Position numbers and translations under genes: made by a program. A DNA stretch of 64,000 nucleotides, taken from Clostridiaceae bacterium. GTDB lineage: Bacteria; Bacillota; Clostridia; Oscillospirales; Acutalibacteraceae. Each line of letters opens with the position of its first letter. The first letter of the stretch is position 1. Location of the stretch: NCBI GenBank assembly GCA_016296885.1, contig JAEDHT010000005.1, positions 1 through 64,000 on the forward strand. The letters run 5' to 3'. The notes below the pieces were generated by a model. That model saw nothing but the letters and a program-made list of their open reading frames with translations. It was not told the origin of the DNA and searched no databases. This document shows, in pieces, positions 55,641-62,810 of this stretch.

Positions 55641-56648
55641 ATGTACAACAACACAAACTTAACTAAAAATTTCTATACGCCACAACTATCTCAAAAAGCA
55701 CTTATAAAAAAAGATATGTCTAAAATAAGTAGTGGATTGATGCTTGCATATCTTATTATTACTGTAATTAGCTCTATCTTTTCTATTTTTAGCTTAGATA
55801 GCTTTCTCGACCTAACATCAGGTGGGAGCACGCTGATGCTGTATGTACTAAACGGAATTGCATTAACTGTATCTTTACCTATAGGAGCCTATTATATTTG
55901 TCATTCATCAGGTACAAGACTAAGCAATGTTATAATAATAAAAAAATTAGGATTTAAAAACACAACTCTATATGTACTTGCTGGTCTTGGTGTGTGTATG
56001 TTTGCAAATTTCTTAGTGGAGTTTTTTTCTATTATTGGAATGTTTTTTGGAGTAGATATAGCTTCGGGTACACCGCAAGATTTTTATTATGGCAACAGTC
56101 CAGTTTATTTTCTTTTATCAATGCTGTCTATATCAATTGTTCCCGCCCTTGTAGAGGAATTTATTTTTAGGGGGGCTATTCTAGGTGTATTAAGAAAGCA
56201 CGGTGATGGATTTGCTATTATTATGTCATCATTATTGTTTGGCTTGTTACACGGAAACTTTGTGCAAACACCATTTGCGTTCTTAGTTGGTCTTGCCTTA
56301 GCATATTTGACTGTTTGCACCGGATCTATGGTACCTTCTATGATAGTTCACTTTATAAATAATGCCATATCTGTTGTGTTTTCTGTATTTGGAGCGAACT
56401 TAAACGAGGTTTTGTTCTCTACATTATATTTGATAGTATGTTCGTTACTTATTACTCTGGGCATAATGAGTTATTTTTCATTATCAAAAATTAATAAAGA
56501 TATGCTAAAATTTGATAATGAGAAAACACAGTGTTTGAGCTTTTCAAAGAGAATACTATACGCCATCACTGAACCCTGGACTATTGTGTTTTCTGTTTTA
56601 ATGATTGGCTCATGTATTTTACTTTTGGTGAGTGATTTCCTTGTATAA
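55641..56648 (+). CDS. CPBP-family intramembrane protease
   Basis: Eight or so hydrophobic segments and the CPBP motifs EEFIFRG (near residue 172), FGLLHGN (near 195) and HFINNA (near 238) identify a Rce1-like intramembrane glutamic protease. Such proteins often protect against or process peptides. The substrate is unknown. It starts 25 bases after dnaC and overlaps tadA by 8 bases. Confidence 0.9.
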   Translation: MYNNTNLTKNFYTPQLSQKALIKKDMSKISSGLMLAYLIITVISSIFSIFSLDSFLDLTSGGSTLMLYVLNGIALTVSLPIGAYYICHSSGTRLSNVIIIKKLGFKNTTLYVLAGLGVCMFANFLVEFFSIIGMFFGVDIASGTPQDFYYGNSPVYFLLSMLSISIVPALVEEFIFRGAILGVLRKHGDGFAIIMSSLLFGLLHGNFVQTPFAFLVGLALAYLTVCTGSMVPSMIVHFINNAISVVFSVFGANLNEVLFSTLYLIVCSLLITLGIMSYFSLSKINKDMLKFDNEKTQCLSFSKRILYAITEPWTIVFSVLMIGSCILLLVSDFLV

Positions 56649-57096
56649 CGAAGATTTTATGAAACTGGCTATTGATCTATCAAAAATAGCTATGGAAAAA
56701 AATGAGGTTCCTGTAGGTGCAGTGATTGTACGAAAAAATGAATTAATATCTTCCGGATATAATCACAGCGAAAACAAAAAAAATGCTCTTTATCATGCAG
56801 AGCTGATCGCCATTAACAATGCCTTCGACAAACTAAAAACGGACAGACTAAATGATTGTGACTTATATGTCACATTAGAGCCATGTGCTATGTGTGCAGG
56901 GGCAATTATAAACTCAAGAATAAAAAATGTTTATTTCGGAGCTTATGACAAGCGTTTTGGATGTTGTGGATCACTCATAAACCTTTTTGAGAAAGAATTT
57001 AATTATCGTCCGTCATATTATGGAGGTTTATTAGAAGAGGAATGTTCTCAAATTTTATCTGATTTTTTTAAACAGATAAGAAATACAAAGCAATAA
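56641..57096 (+). CDS. tadA: tRNA adenosine(34) deaminase
   Basis: TadA converts A34 to inosine in tRNA-Arg. The zinc site is HAE (YHAELIAI, near residue 47) and PCAMC (EPCAMCAG). The start is placed at TTG 56641 (MYNEDFMKLA) because family members begin like this; GGTGAG lies 8-9 bases upstream. It overlaps the CPBP gene end. Confidence 0.93.
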   Translation: MYNEDFMKLAIDLSKIAMEKNEVPVGAVIVRKNELISSGYNHSENKKNALYHAELIAINNAFDKLKTDRLNDCDLYVTLEPCAMCAGAIINSRIKNVYFGAYDKRFGCCGSLINLFEKEFNYRPSYYGGLLEEECSQILSDFFKQIRNTKQ

Positions 57097-57475
57097 AAAG
57101 AACCCATAAAAAAATTTTTTTATCTCGTTTTACTAGCTATTTATTAGCATCTAAACATTTGTTACAAATTAAAAGCCGAACTCTGTATCTTCGACAATAA
57201 CTTTTTAGCAACCTCTCAACTCTCCCACACTCAGGCATTAAGAGCCAATTTCGACTAATTTTTTATACAAAATATAGTATTATATAAGAGAAAAATAGAC
57301 TATAAGAAAATTTTAAACTAATTTCCAGTGACCATTAGATAAATTATAGGACAGAATTTCGTATTTCCTAAAAAACTATTGACATAAAAATATAACCGTG
57401 TTATAATTTCACTGTTGTTACAGATTCGACATATTTCTGTAACCTACACTTGGATAAAATTGAGAGGTACTATAT
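57097..57475. other. Intergenic region before the 85-aa gene
   Basis: These 379 bases follow tadA, a place where many Firmicutes carry the SRP RNA; I see no such RNA here. The stretch 57165-57260 is open in frames on both strands but without a ribosome site. The consensus promoter at 57379-57407 and a leader hairpin (GTTACAG 57417 with CTGTAAC 57437) lie at the right end. Confidence 0.5.
57379..57407 (+). promoter_or_regulatory. Consensus-perfect sigma-A promoter
   Basis: TTGACA (57379-57384), 17 bases and TATAAT (57402-57407), all 12 positions matching. The transcript would begin near 57414, just before the leader hairpin. Confidence 0.85.
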
Positions 57476-57733
57476 ATGAGCGAACGTTTTTCTTTTGAAA
57501 CATCCGGATTATGCTGTGTTGTTAAAAAAGTAGATAACAGAAATGTTAATCTGAATTTCAAAGATAATTTTTCTTGTCTATTTGAAACGAACTACAATTT
57601 CAGATCCTATGAGGAGATGTGCGCTGTAGTTAGGTATATTTGTAATAATAATTTAGATATCATCCATATTCCGGAAGTACTTTCGGAGTACTCAAACTGT
57701 CCTACTCTATTTGTTGAAAGCATCAAGCAGTAA
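57476..57733 (+). CDS. Small protein of 85 aa, unknown
   Basis: I do not recognise this protein. It begins MSERFSFETSGLCCVVKKVD, has a Cys-Cys pair near residue 13, two more Cys in the middle (SCLF, MCAV, YIC) and a mixed alpha/beta look. No signal peptide. GAGAGGT precedes the ATG by 9 bases. It is alone between a perfect promoter and a terminator, so it should be highly expressed. Confidence 0.7.
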   Translation: MSERFSFETSGLCCVVKKVDNRNVNLNFKDNFSCLFETNYNFRSYEEMCAVVRYICNNNLDIIHIPEVLSEYSNCPTLFVESIKQ

Positions 57734-57775
57734 CTTATATGTTTGCAAATGAAGCAAATTTATCTTGTATTAGTT

Positions 57776-57819
57776 AAAAAATCAGCATAAGACCTATATT
57801 GGTCAGATGCTGATTTTTG
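57776..57819. terminator. Bidirectional terminator
   Basis: ATCAGCAT (57781-57788) pairs with ATGCTGAT (57807-57814), with A and T runs on either side and an inner GACC/GGTC pair. It lies between the convergent 85-aa gene and galU. Confidence 0.8.
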
Positions 57820-57829
57820 TTTTGGTCAA

Positions 57830-58702
57830 TTATAAGTTTTTACAAAAGTCTTTTAAATATTGACGGAAGCTTTCGCCGATTTCTGGATGCTTAAGTGCTT
57901 GTTCTACAGAAGCCTGCATTATTCCAAGCTTATTTCCCATATCATATCGTGTACCCTCATACTCTACGCCAAGCATTCCTTTTTGCCTTGCGAGTTCTCG
58001 CATTGCGTCTGTTAATTGTATTTCACCACCGGCTCCAGGCTTAATAGTGTCGAGAATATCAAAAATATCCGGAGTGAGAATACATCTTCCTAAAATAGAA
58101 TAAATGGATAGCACTTCCTCCGGTGTTTGAGGCTTCTCAATCATATCCGTACATTTAAATATATTATCGTGAAGATTTTCCACCTTTAGGCTACTATATT
58201 TATGTATATCTTCCTCTTTAACCTTTTTAATGCCAAGTACGCCCAATCCATACTCATGATATGCCTTTATGAGCTGACCACAAGCAGGATTATCACCAAC
58301 TATAACATCATCTCCGTATAATACTGCAAAGGGTTCATTACCGGTAAATGATCTTGCGCAGCTTATAGCATGACCTAAACCCTTAGTTTCCTTCTGGCGT
58401 ATAAAGTAGATATTAGCCAGCTTAGAAATATCTACAACCTCTTTGAGCATTGAGTCCTTATTTTTTGATGATAGGTTAAATTCTAGCTCCGGAACCCTAT
58501 CAAAATGATCCTCAATCAGTCCTTTGCCTCTATTTGTAATAATCAAAATATCTGTAATACCGGATTTGACAGCTTCTTCTACAATAAGCTGAATAGCGGG
58601 CTTATCTACAATAGGGAGCATTTCTTTAGGCATTGCCTTTGTTGCCGGTAAAACTCTTGTGCCTAGACCTGCGGCAGGGATAACTGCTTTTGTAACTTTC
58701 AT
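57830..58702 (-). CDS. galU: UTP-glucose-1-phosphate uridylyltransferase
   Basis: GalU makes UDP-glucose. The nucleotidyltransferase motif AAGLGTRVLPATKAMPKEM is at residues 10-28, and VEYEGTRYDMGNKLG near 255 binds glucose-1-phosphate. The start (MKVTKAVI) has AAAGGACG upstream. It follows the RING-finger gene by 24 bases. It supplies glycolipids, exopolysaccharide or teichoic acid synthesis. Confidence 0.95.
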   Translation of the reverse strand: MKVTKAVIPAAGLGTRVLPATKAMPKEMLPIVDKPAIQLIVEEAVKSGITDILIITNRGKGLIEDHFDRVPELEFNLSSKNKDSMLKEVVDISKLANIYFIRQKETKGLGHAISCARSFTGNEPFAVLYGDDVIVGDNPACGQLIKAYHEYGLGVLGIKKVKEEDIHKYSSLKVENLHDNIFKCTDMIEKPQTPEEVLSIYSILGRCILTPDIFDILDTIKPGAGGEIQLTDAMRELARQKGMLGVEYEGTRYDMGNKLGIMQASVEQALKHPEIGESFRQYLKDFCKNL

Positions 58703-58726
58703 ATTTATTCGTCCTTTCATTCTAAA

Positions 58727-59716
58727 TTAATTTATGAAATATGGAATATAATTTATTATCATTGTACATATCAAAAGGCATATTGCAATTTTGGTGTTTA
58801 CACCACCTGAGGTCTGTAACTTGTCAGAGGACGATTCACCAAGGCCGTTGTCCTCTGATTTTATTTTTTTAATATGATCCATACAATGCTTATAATATAT
58901 TTTATTACCAAAAATTCCTAAAATAATACTAATACCATATCTTATCATATCAAGCACAGAAGGCAAAAAATAAAGTATCTTGTCTGTCAAAGATAGCTTA
59001 TCCATTTCAATCATAATTTGAGGCATATGTTGCTGTATATCTGCTACAGATGAACTAGAAGAAATACCGGCATTTTGCAATAATTTTGTGGCAATATCAA
59101 CTGTGTAAGCATTGTTTATAAAAAGTGAGCCAATCATCAAAAGTCCAATAATAGCTGTTATTATGGCACCTTTGATATATTGCTTTCTATATAACATCCA
59201 CCCACCGGAAAAAATCATTGCTGAAAAATTAAATTTTCCTATTCCACCTTTTTTGCTTATCTTGTTAAAAACATTAATATAGTATTGTGTATTGACTTTT
59301 ACATATTTAGCTGTTTCTCCTGCTGTAATATTCCCTTTAAATACTTCGTCGGGATTAACACCTGCCATTGGATCAAACATATTAAACATCTGAGAGGGGT
59401 CATTAAAATCACTTTTCTGATTTGCATTATTAAGCGATCTGCCACATCTTTCGCAGAAAAGGGCATTTTTACGATTATTATGCTTGCAAAACGGACAAAC
59501 GATATTATCAGTAGACTCTGAATTTTCGTTATTAACATGATTATTTGAGTCTTCATATGAATAGCCCTCTATATGCAAATTCTTAAAAACACACTCCCCT
59601 ACCGAATCGTAGCATGCTCTATGGTAAGGAGTTCCACAATCCGGACAAACCACCACATCGTCAGATTCCTCAAACTTATTATTACATATCGAGCATGACT
59701 TTCCAGTGTATTTCAT
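58727..59716 (-). CDS. Prokaryotic RING-finger / zinc-ribbon membrane protein (DUF2628-like)
   Basis: Residues 1-45 form a RING-like zinc finger with Cys/His pairs (CSICNNKF, VVCPDCGTPYHRACY). A zinc ribbon follows (VCPFCKHNN, FCERCGRSL, about residues 73-95). After a polar linker the second half has three or four membrane helices with a DUF2628-like core (SGGWMLYRKQYIKGAI). The role is unknown; bacterial RING-finger proteins of this kind are not shown to be ubiquitin ligases. AGAGGTG precedes the ATG. Confidence 0.8.
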   Translation of the reverse strand: MKYTGKSCSICNNKFEESDDVVVCPDCGTPYHRACYDSVGECVFKNLHIEGYSYEDSNNHVNNENSESTDNIVCPFCKHNNRKNALFCERCGRSLNNANQKSDFNDPSQMFNMFDPMAGVNPDEVFKGNITAGETAKYVKVNTQYYINVFNKISKKGGIGKFNFSAMIFSGGWMLYRKQYIKGAIITAIIGLLMIGSLFINNAYTVDIATKLLQNAGISSSSSVADIQQHMPQIMIEMDKLSLTDKILYFLPSVLDMIRYGISIILGIFGNKIYYKHCMDHIKKIKSEDNGLGESSSDKLQTSGGVNTKIAICLLICTMIINYIPYFIN

Positions 59717-59820
59717 AAAACACCTCTTGAATAATTATATATCATAAATGAATTGTATCAAATTTTACCAAAAACTTCAATACATTTTGAATTATTTAAA
59801 GATATTGAATTTTACAATCA

Positions 59821-60957
59821 TTATAACACTTTTAACACATTCATAAATTGCGATAATATTATTAAAAAACTAAAATTAAAAATAGAAAATTTTATAATAT
59901 AATATCCCATTTTTCCCGGATTATGTTTATTAAATTCACGAAAAGTAATTAAACTAGCTAAAGATGCTATCAATGTTCCAACTCCACCTATATTTACGCC
60001 AACAAGCAACTCAGAATAATTATTGGTAAATTGTGAAAGCAATATTGCAGTTGGCACATTACTAATAAACTGACATGATAATGTGCTAAAAAGAAGAGTG
60101 TTTTTTTTCATCAAGAAAGAAAATATATTTTTTACTGCTTCTATTCTAGACATATTTCCTGAAAATATAAAGAAAAAAACAAAAGTAAAAAGCAATGGAT
60201 AATCTACCATTGTCAAAGCCTTTTTGTCAACAAAAAATAAGGTAATTGGTATCACGATTAGTCCTATCCAATATGGTATACCCCTGAATACGATAGCAAT
60301 TGCTAATGCAAAAAGGCATAGATATAGTAAAGCTTTCTTACTATCAAAATAATCATTGTGTTCCTCAACATAAAGCCTTTCAGGTTTTACAAAAATAAAA
60401 CAACATAAGGTTATCATAGCTATTGAAAGTAGAAAAGGTGGTGTCATTATTAGAATAAATTCAGAATTAGGTATATTATACTTTGTATATAAATAGAGAT
60501 TTTGAGGGTTTCCAAAAGGAGTGAGCATACCACCCAGATTAGCAGCTATGTTTTGCATAATAAATGTGAATGCCATATATTTTTGCTTGTTTGTGCTGGA
60601 GAGTATAAAATACCCAAGTGGTAAAAATGTAAGTAATGCCATATCGTTTGCTATGAGCATAGAACCTAAAAAAGTAATATAGATCAAAACTAAGATACAC
60701 ATACGCAGGTTTTTAAAAGCACTTACAACCTTTTGAGCTAGTATGTAAAAAAAACTAATATTTTTTAATGCACACACGACTGCTAATACACAAAAAAGAC
60801 ACGTGAGTGTTTTAAAATCAAAATATTCTATATACTCACGGTCTATAGGAACAAAAAAGCTTGTTAAAAAAGCAGATAGAAAGGCAATTACCATTACAAT
60901 ATTCTTTTTGATAAATGATATAAATATGCTTATTTTGGAATTAGCTTGAGATTTCAT
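59821..60957 (-). CDS. SLC13/ArsB-type anion permease
   Basis: About ten membrane segments in 378 aa, with the ion-transporter superfamily motifs MANDMALL-like IANDMALLTFLP (near residue 103) and LTPFGNPQNLYL (near 144), then FISNVPTAILLSQF (near 300). The family includes citrate, sulfate and arsenite carriers; the substrate is not certain. AAAGGAAAT precedes the ATG. It is monocistronic. Confidence 0.82.
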   Translation of the reverse strand: MKSQANSKISIFISFIKKNIVMVIAFLSAFLTSFFVPIDREYIEYFDFKTLTCLFCVLAVVCALKNISFFYILAQKVVSAFKNLRMCILVLIYITFLGSMLIANDMALLTFLPLGYFILSSTNKQKYMAFTFIMQNIAANLGGMLTPFGNPQNLYLYTKYNIPNSEFILIMTPPFLLSIAMITLCCFIFVKPERLYVEEHNDYFDSKKALLYLCLFALAIAIVFRGIPYWIGLIVIPITLFFVDKKALTMVDYPLLFTFVFFFIFSGNMSRIEAVKNIFSFLMKKNTLLFSTLSCQFISNVPTAILLSQFTNNYSELLVGVNIGGVGTLIASLASLITFREFNKHNPGKMGYYIIKFSIFNFSFLIILSQFMNVLKVL

Positions 60958-61109
60958 ATTATATTTCCTTTTTTAAATAATAAATCAACCTGTACATGAT
61001 AACACAATATAAAGTCTTATGCAATCAAAAAAACAAAATAATATAGCTCGTTCTTATCAGATAAAATATCCTATAAGCACGAGCTTTTAAATGTTAAACA
61101 AATTAAGAG

Positions 61110-61346
61110 TTAAGATTCAAATAATAAGGTATATTCATCATTCTCTAACAAATAAACTGCTTCAAAATCCATATCAATCAACTCACGATGCGGGGAGTCT
61201 GACTCATAGATCAAACAAGTTCCACAAGATGAGCTTATTTTTCTTGGAATTGGAGCTATTTGTGATGTTATGGAGATATCTTGTAGCTTTTTCTTTGTAG
61301 ATATCGCACCATAATGTGTGAAGAAAGTAATAAGATAGCTATTCAA
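61110..61346 (-). CDS. DUF3343 protein (putative Se/S carrier)
   Basis: DUF3343 proteins are short, and pair with YedE and TusA in selenium metabolism. The conserved CG-C block (SSCGTCLIYE) is present near residue 45. TTG 61346 is the likely start because GAGGT lies 9 bases upstream; an earlier TTG overlaps that site. It is the last gene of the yedE-tusA-DUF3343 operon. Confidence 0.75.
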   Translation of the reverse strand: MNSYLITFFTHYGAISTKKKLQDISITSQIAPIPRKISSSCGTCLIYESDSPHRELIDMDFEAVYLLENDEYTLLFES

Positions 61347-61363
61347 AACACAGTACCTCAATA

Positions 61364-61570
61364 TTATTTTTTTGTAAGAACAATATTAAAGTCTTCACCG
61401 TTTTCCTTAACTTCAACTGAATAGCTGTTATTATCAGCAAATCTTGAAATATTTTCAACTGCACACTGATTATCTACAACTATCTCTATCTTATCAGGGT
61501 GATTATTTTTGATTTCCTTCTGTGTCAAAACGACTGGAAGTGGGCATGACAAACCTCTTGCATCAATCAT
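61364..61570 (-). CDS. TusA/SirA/YedF family sulfur carrier
   Basis: This 68-aa protein begins MIDARGLSCPLPVVLTQKEI, with the active Cys in the CPxP motif. TusA-like proteins carry persulfide sulfur or selenium between enzymes. Its ATG overlaps the yedE stop by one base, so the two are coupled, and YedE would import its cargo. Confidence 0.92.
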   Translation of the reverse strand: MIDARGLSCPLPVVLTQKEIKNNHPDKIEIVVDNQCAVENISRFADNNSYSVEVKENGEDFNIVLTKK

Positions 61571-62625
61571 TATTTTTTACCTCTCTTTAAGTTTAATAGT
61601 GAAATTAATAGAACGATCACAAATCCGATTACAACAGCAATCATACCATTTGATGTAGGACCTTCGCCTGATGATGCCAATCCAAAATTGTGGCACAATG
61701 CAGCACCAAAAACCATACCAACAACAGTTATTGCACTGTCTGAATTACCCTCACCTGAAAGAATAAGCTGTCTCAAAGGACATCCGCCAAGTAATACACT
61801 AGCCCATCCTACAAGAGTCATTCCGAGGAAATTCCAAATGCCATCGGTATGTGCTATAGCTTGACCATCAAATGAAAACTTAACATTACCCATGATTGCA
61901 TTACCAATAAGCACTGCAACTAAAACACCTACAAAACCTACAATAAGCTTAAAATCCTTAAACATTACAACGTCTCTCACACCGCCAACAAAACAGAGAC
62001 GACTTCTTTGTGCCAAAGCGCCAACTACGAGACCTAAAACAAGGGAAACAATAATTGGTGCGTGCATAGAACCAGGGCCCTCTGCGCTTGCAAAGAACAA
62101 AGCTGGGAAAACAAGAGTCATAACAAATAGAACAAGTGCTACAACAGGCATTGCAATACCTTCAGCAAGAGTTTGTTTGTATGCTCTTCCCAGAGAAAAG
62201 CCTTTCTTTATAAACAATATACCAACGAGTATACCGAAAATAAAACCTACTAAACCAACAATAGCGTTTAAATCTCCTCCGCCAAGTCTGATAACCATTC
62301 TAAGAGGACAACCCAAGAACATAAGTGAGCCTATCATTACTATGTTACCTAAAATAAACCTCAAGAAAGGTGATGAACCACCCTTTGGTTTAAATTCCTT
62401 ACGAATGAGAGCAAAAATGGTAGATCCAAGTATAAGGCCTATAATTTCAGGACGAATATACTGAATTTTACTTTGTAATCCTATACCACCTGTGATATCT
62501 CGCAAAAAACAAGCAATACAAAATCCCATGTTTCCTGGATTACCAAGTGCAGACAAAACAATTGCAGCAACACCTGTTATTAGGCCTGCAATTATTATCC
62601 AAATATAATCTTTGATTTTTTTCAT
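61570..62625 (-). CDS. yedE: YedE-family selenium transporter
   Basis: Two YeeE/YedE repeats of about 150 aa each carry the Cys motif (LGCPLRMVIRL and GGCPLRQLIL). About ten hydrophobic segments are present. The YedE_Se subfamily is linked to selenium use by gene context in selD-containing bacteria. GGAGG lies 7 bases before the ATG, behind a near-consensus promoter. No selD or selenoprotein gene is in this window. Confidence 0.88.
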   Translation of the reverse strand: MKKIKDYIWIIIAGLITGVAAIVLSALGNPGNMGFCIACFLRDITGGIGLQSKIQYIRPEIIGLILGSTIFALIRKEFKPKGGSSPFLRFILGNIVMIGSLMFLGCPLRMVIRLGGGDLNAIVGLVGFIFGILVGILFIKKGFSLGRAYKQTLAEGIAMPVVALVLFVMTLVFPALFFASAEGPGSMHAPIIVSLVLGLVVGALAQRSRLCFVGGVRDVVMFKDFKLIVGFVGVLVAVLIGNAIMGNVKFSFDGQAIAHTDGIWNFLGMTLVGWASVLLGGCPLRQLILSGEGNSDSAITVVGMVFGAALCHNFGLASSGEGPTSNGMIAVVIGFVIVLLISLLNLKRGKK

Positions 62626-62669
62626 TGTTTAACCTCCAAATTTAAAAATTAACTCGAGTCATTATTCTT

Positions 62670-62698
62670 ATTTTAGTACAACGAGTAAAATTTGTCAA
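62670..62698 (-). promoter_or_regulatory. Near-consensus promoter of the yedE operon
   Basis: On the minus strand TTGACA (62693-62698), 17 bases and TAAAAT (62670-62675): 11 of 12 matches. Confidence 0.7.
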
Positions 62699-62732
62699 TA
62701 TATGTTGAAAATTTTATTAAAATTATCTATAA

Positions 62733-62782
62733 CAAAAATAGAACAGCAGCCAAACCTGTTCTAAACAAATTTGACTGCTGTT
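62733..62782 (-). terminator. Terminator of the dockerin gene
   Basis: AACAGCAG (62742-62749) pairs with CTGCTGTT (62775-62782), extended inward by a few bases with one mismatch. On the minus strand it is followed by CTATTTTTG. Confidence 0.7.
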
Positions 62783-62810
62783 GTTTATTTATTCAATTAT
62801 ATTGAAAATA

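Noticed and set aside
57165..57260. Open frames on both strands after tadA, including a 33-aa minus frame with ATG
   Set aside because: No ribosome site, no promoter and no family resemblance; open on both strands, as AT-rich intergenic DNA can be.
57097..57475. Expected SRP RNA (scRNA) downstream of tadA
   Set aside because: No GGAAGC/GGUGC-type helix-8 core or GC-rich structured RNA could be found on either strand.
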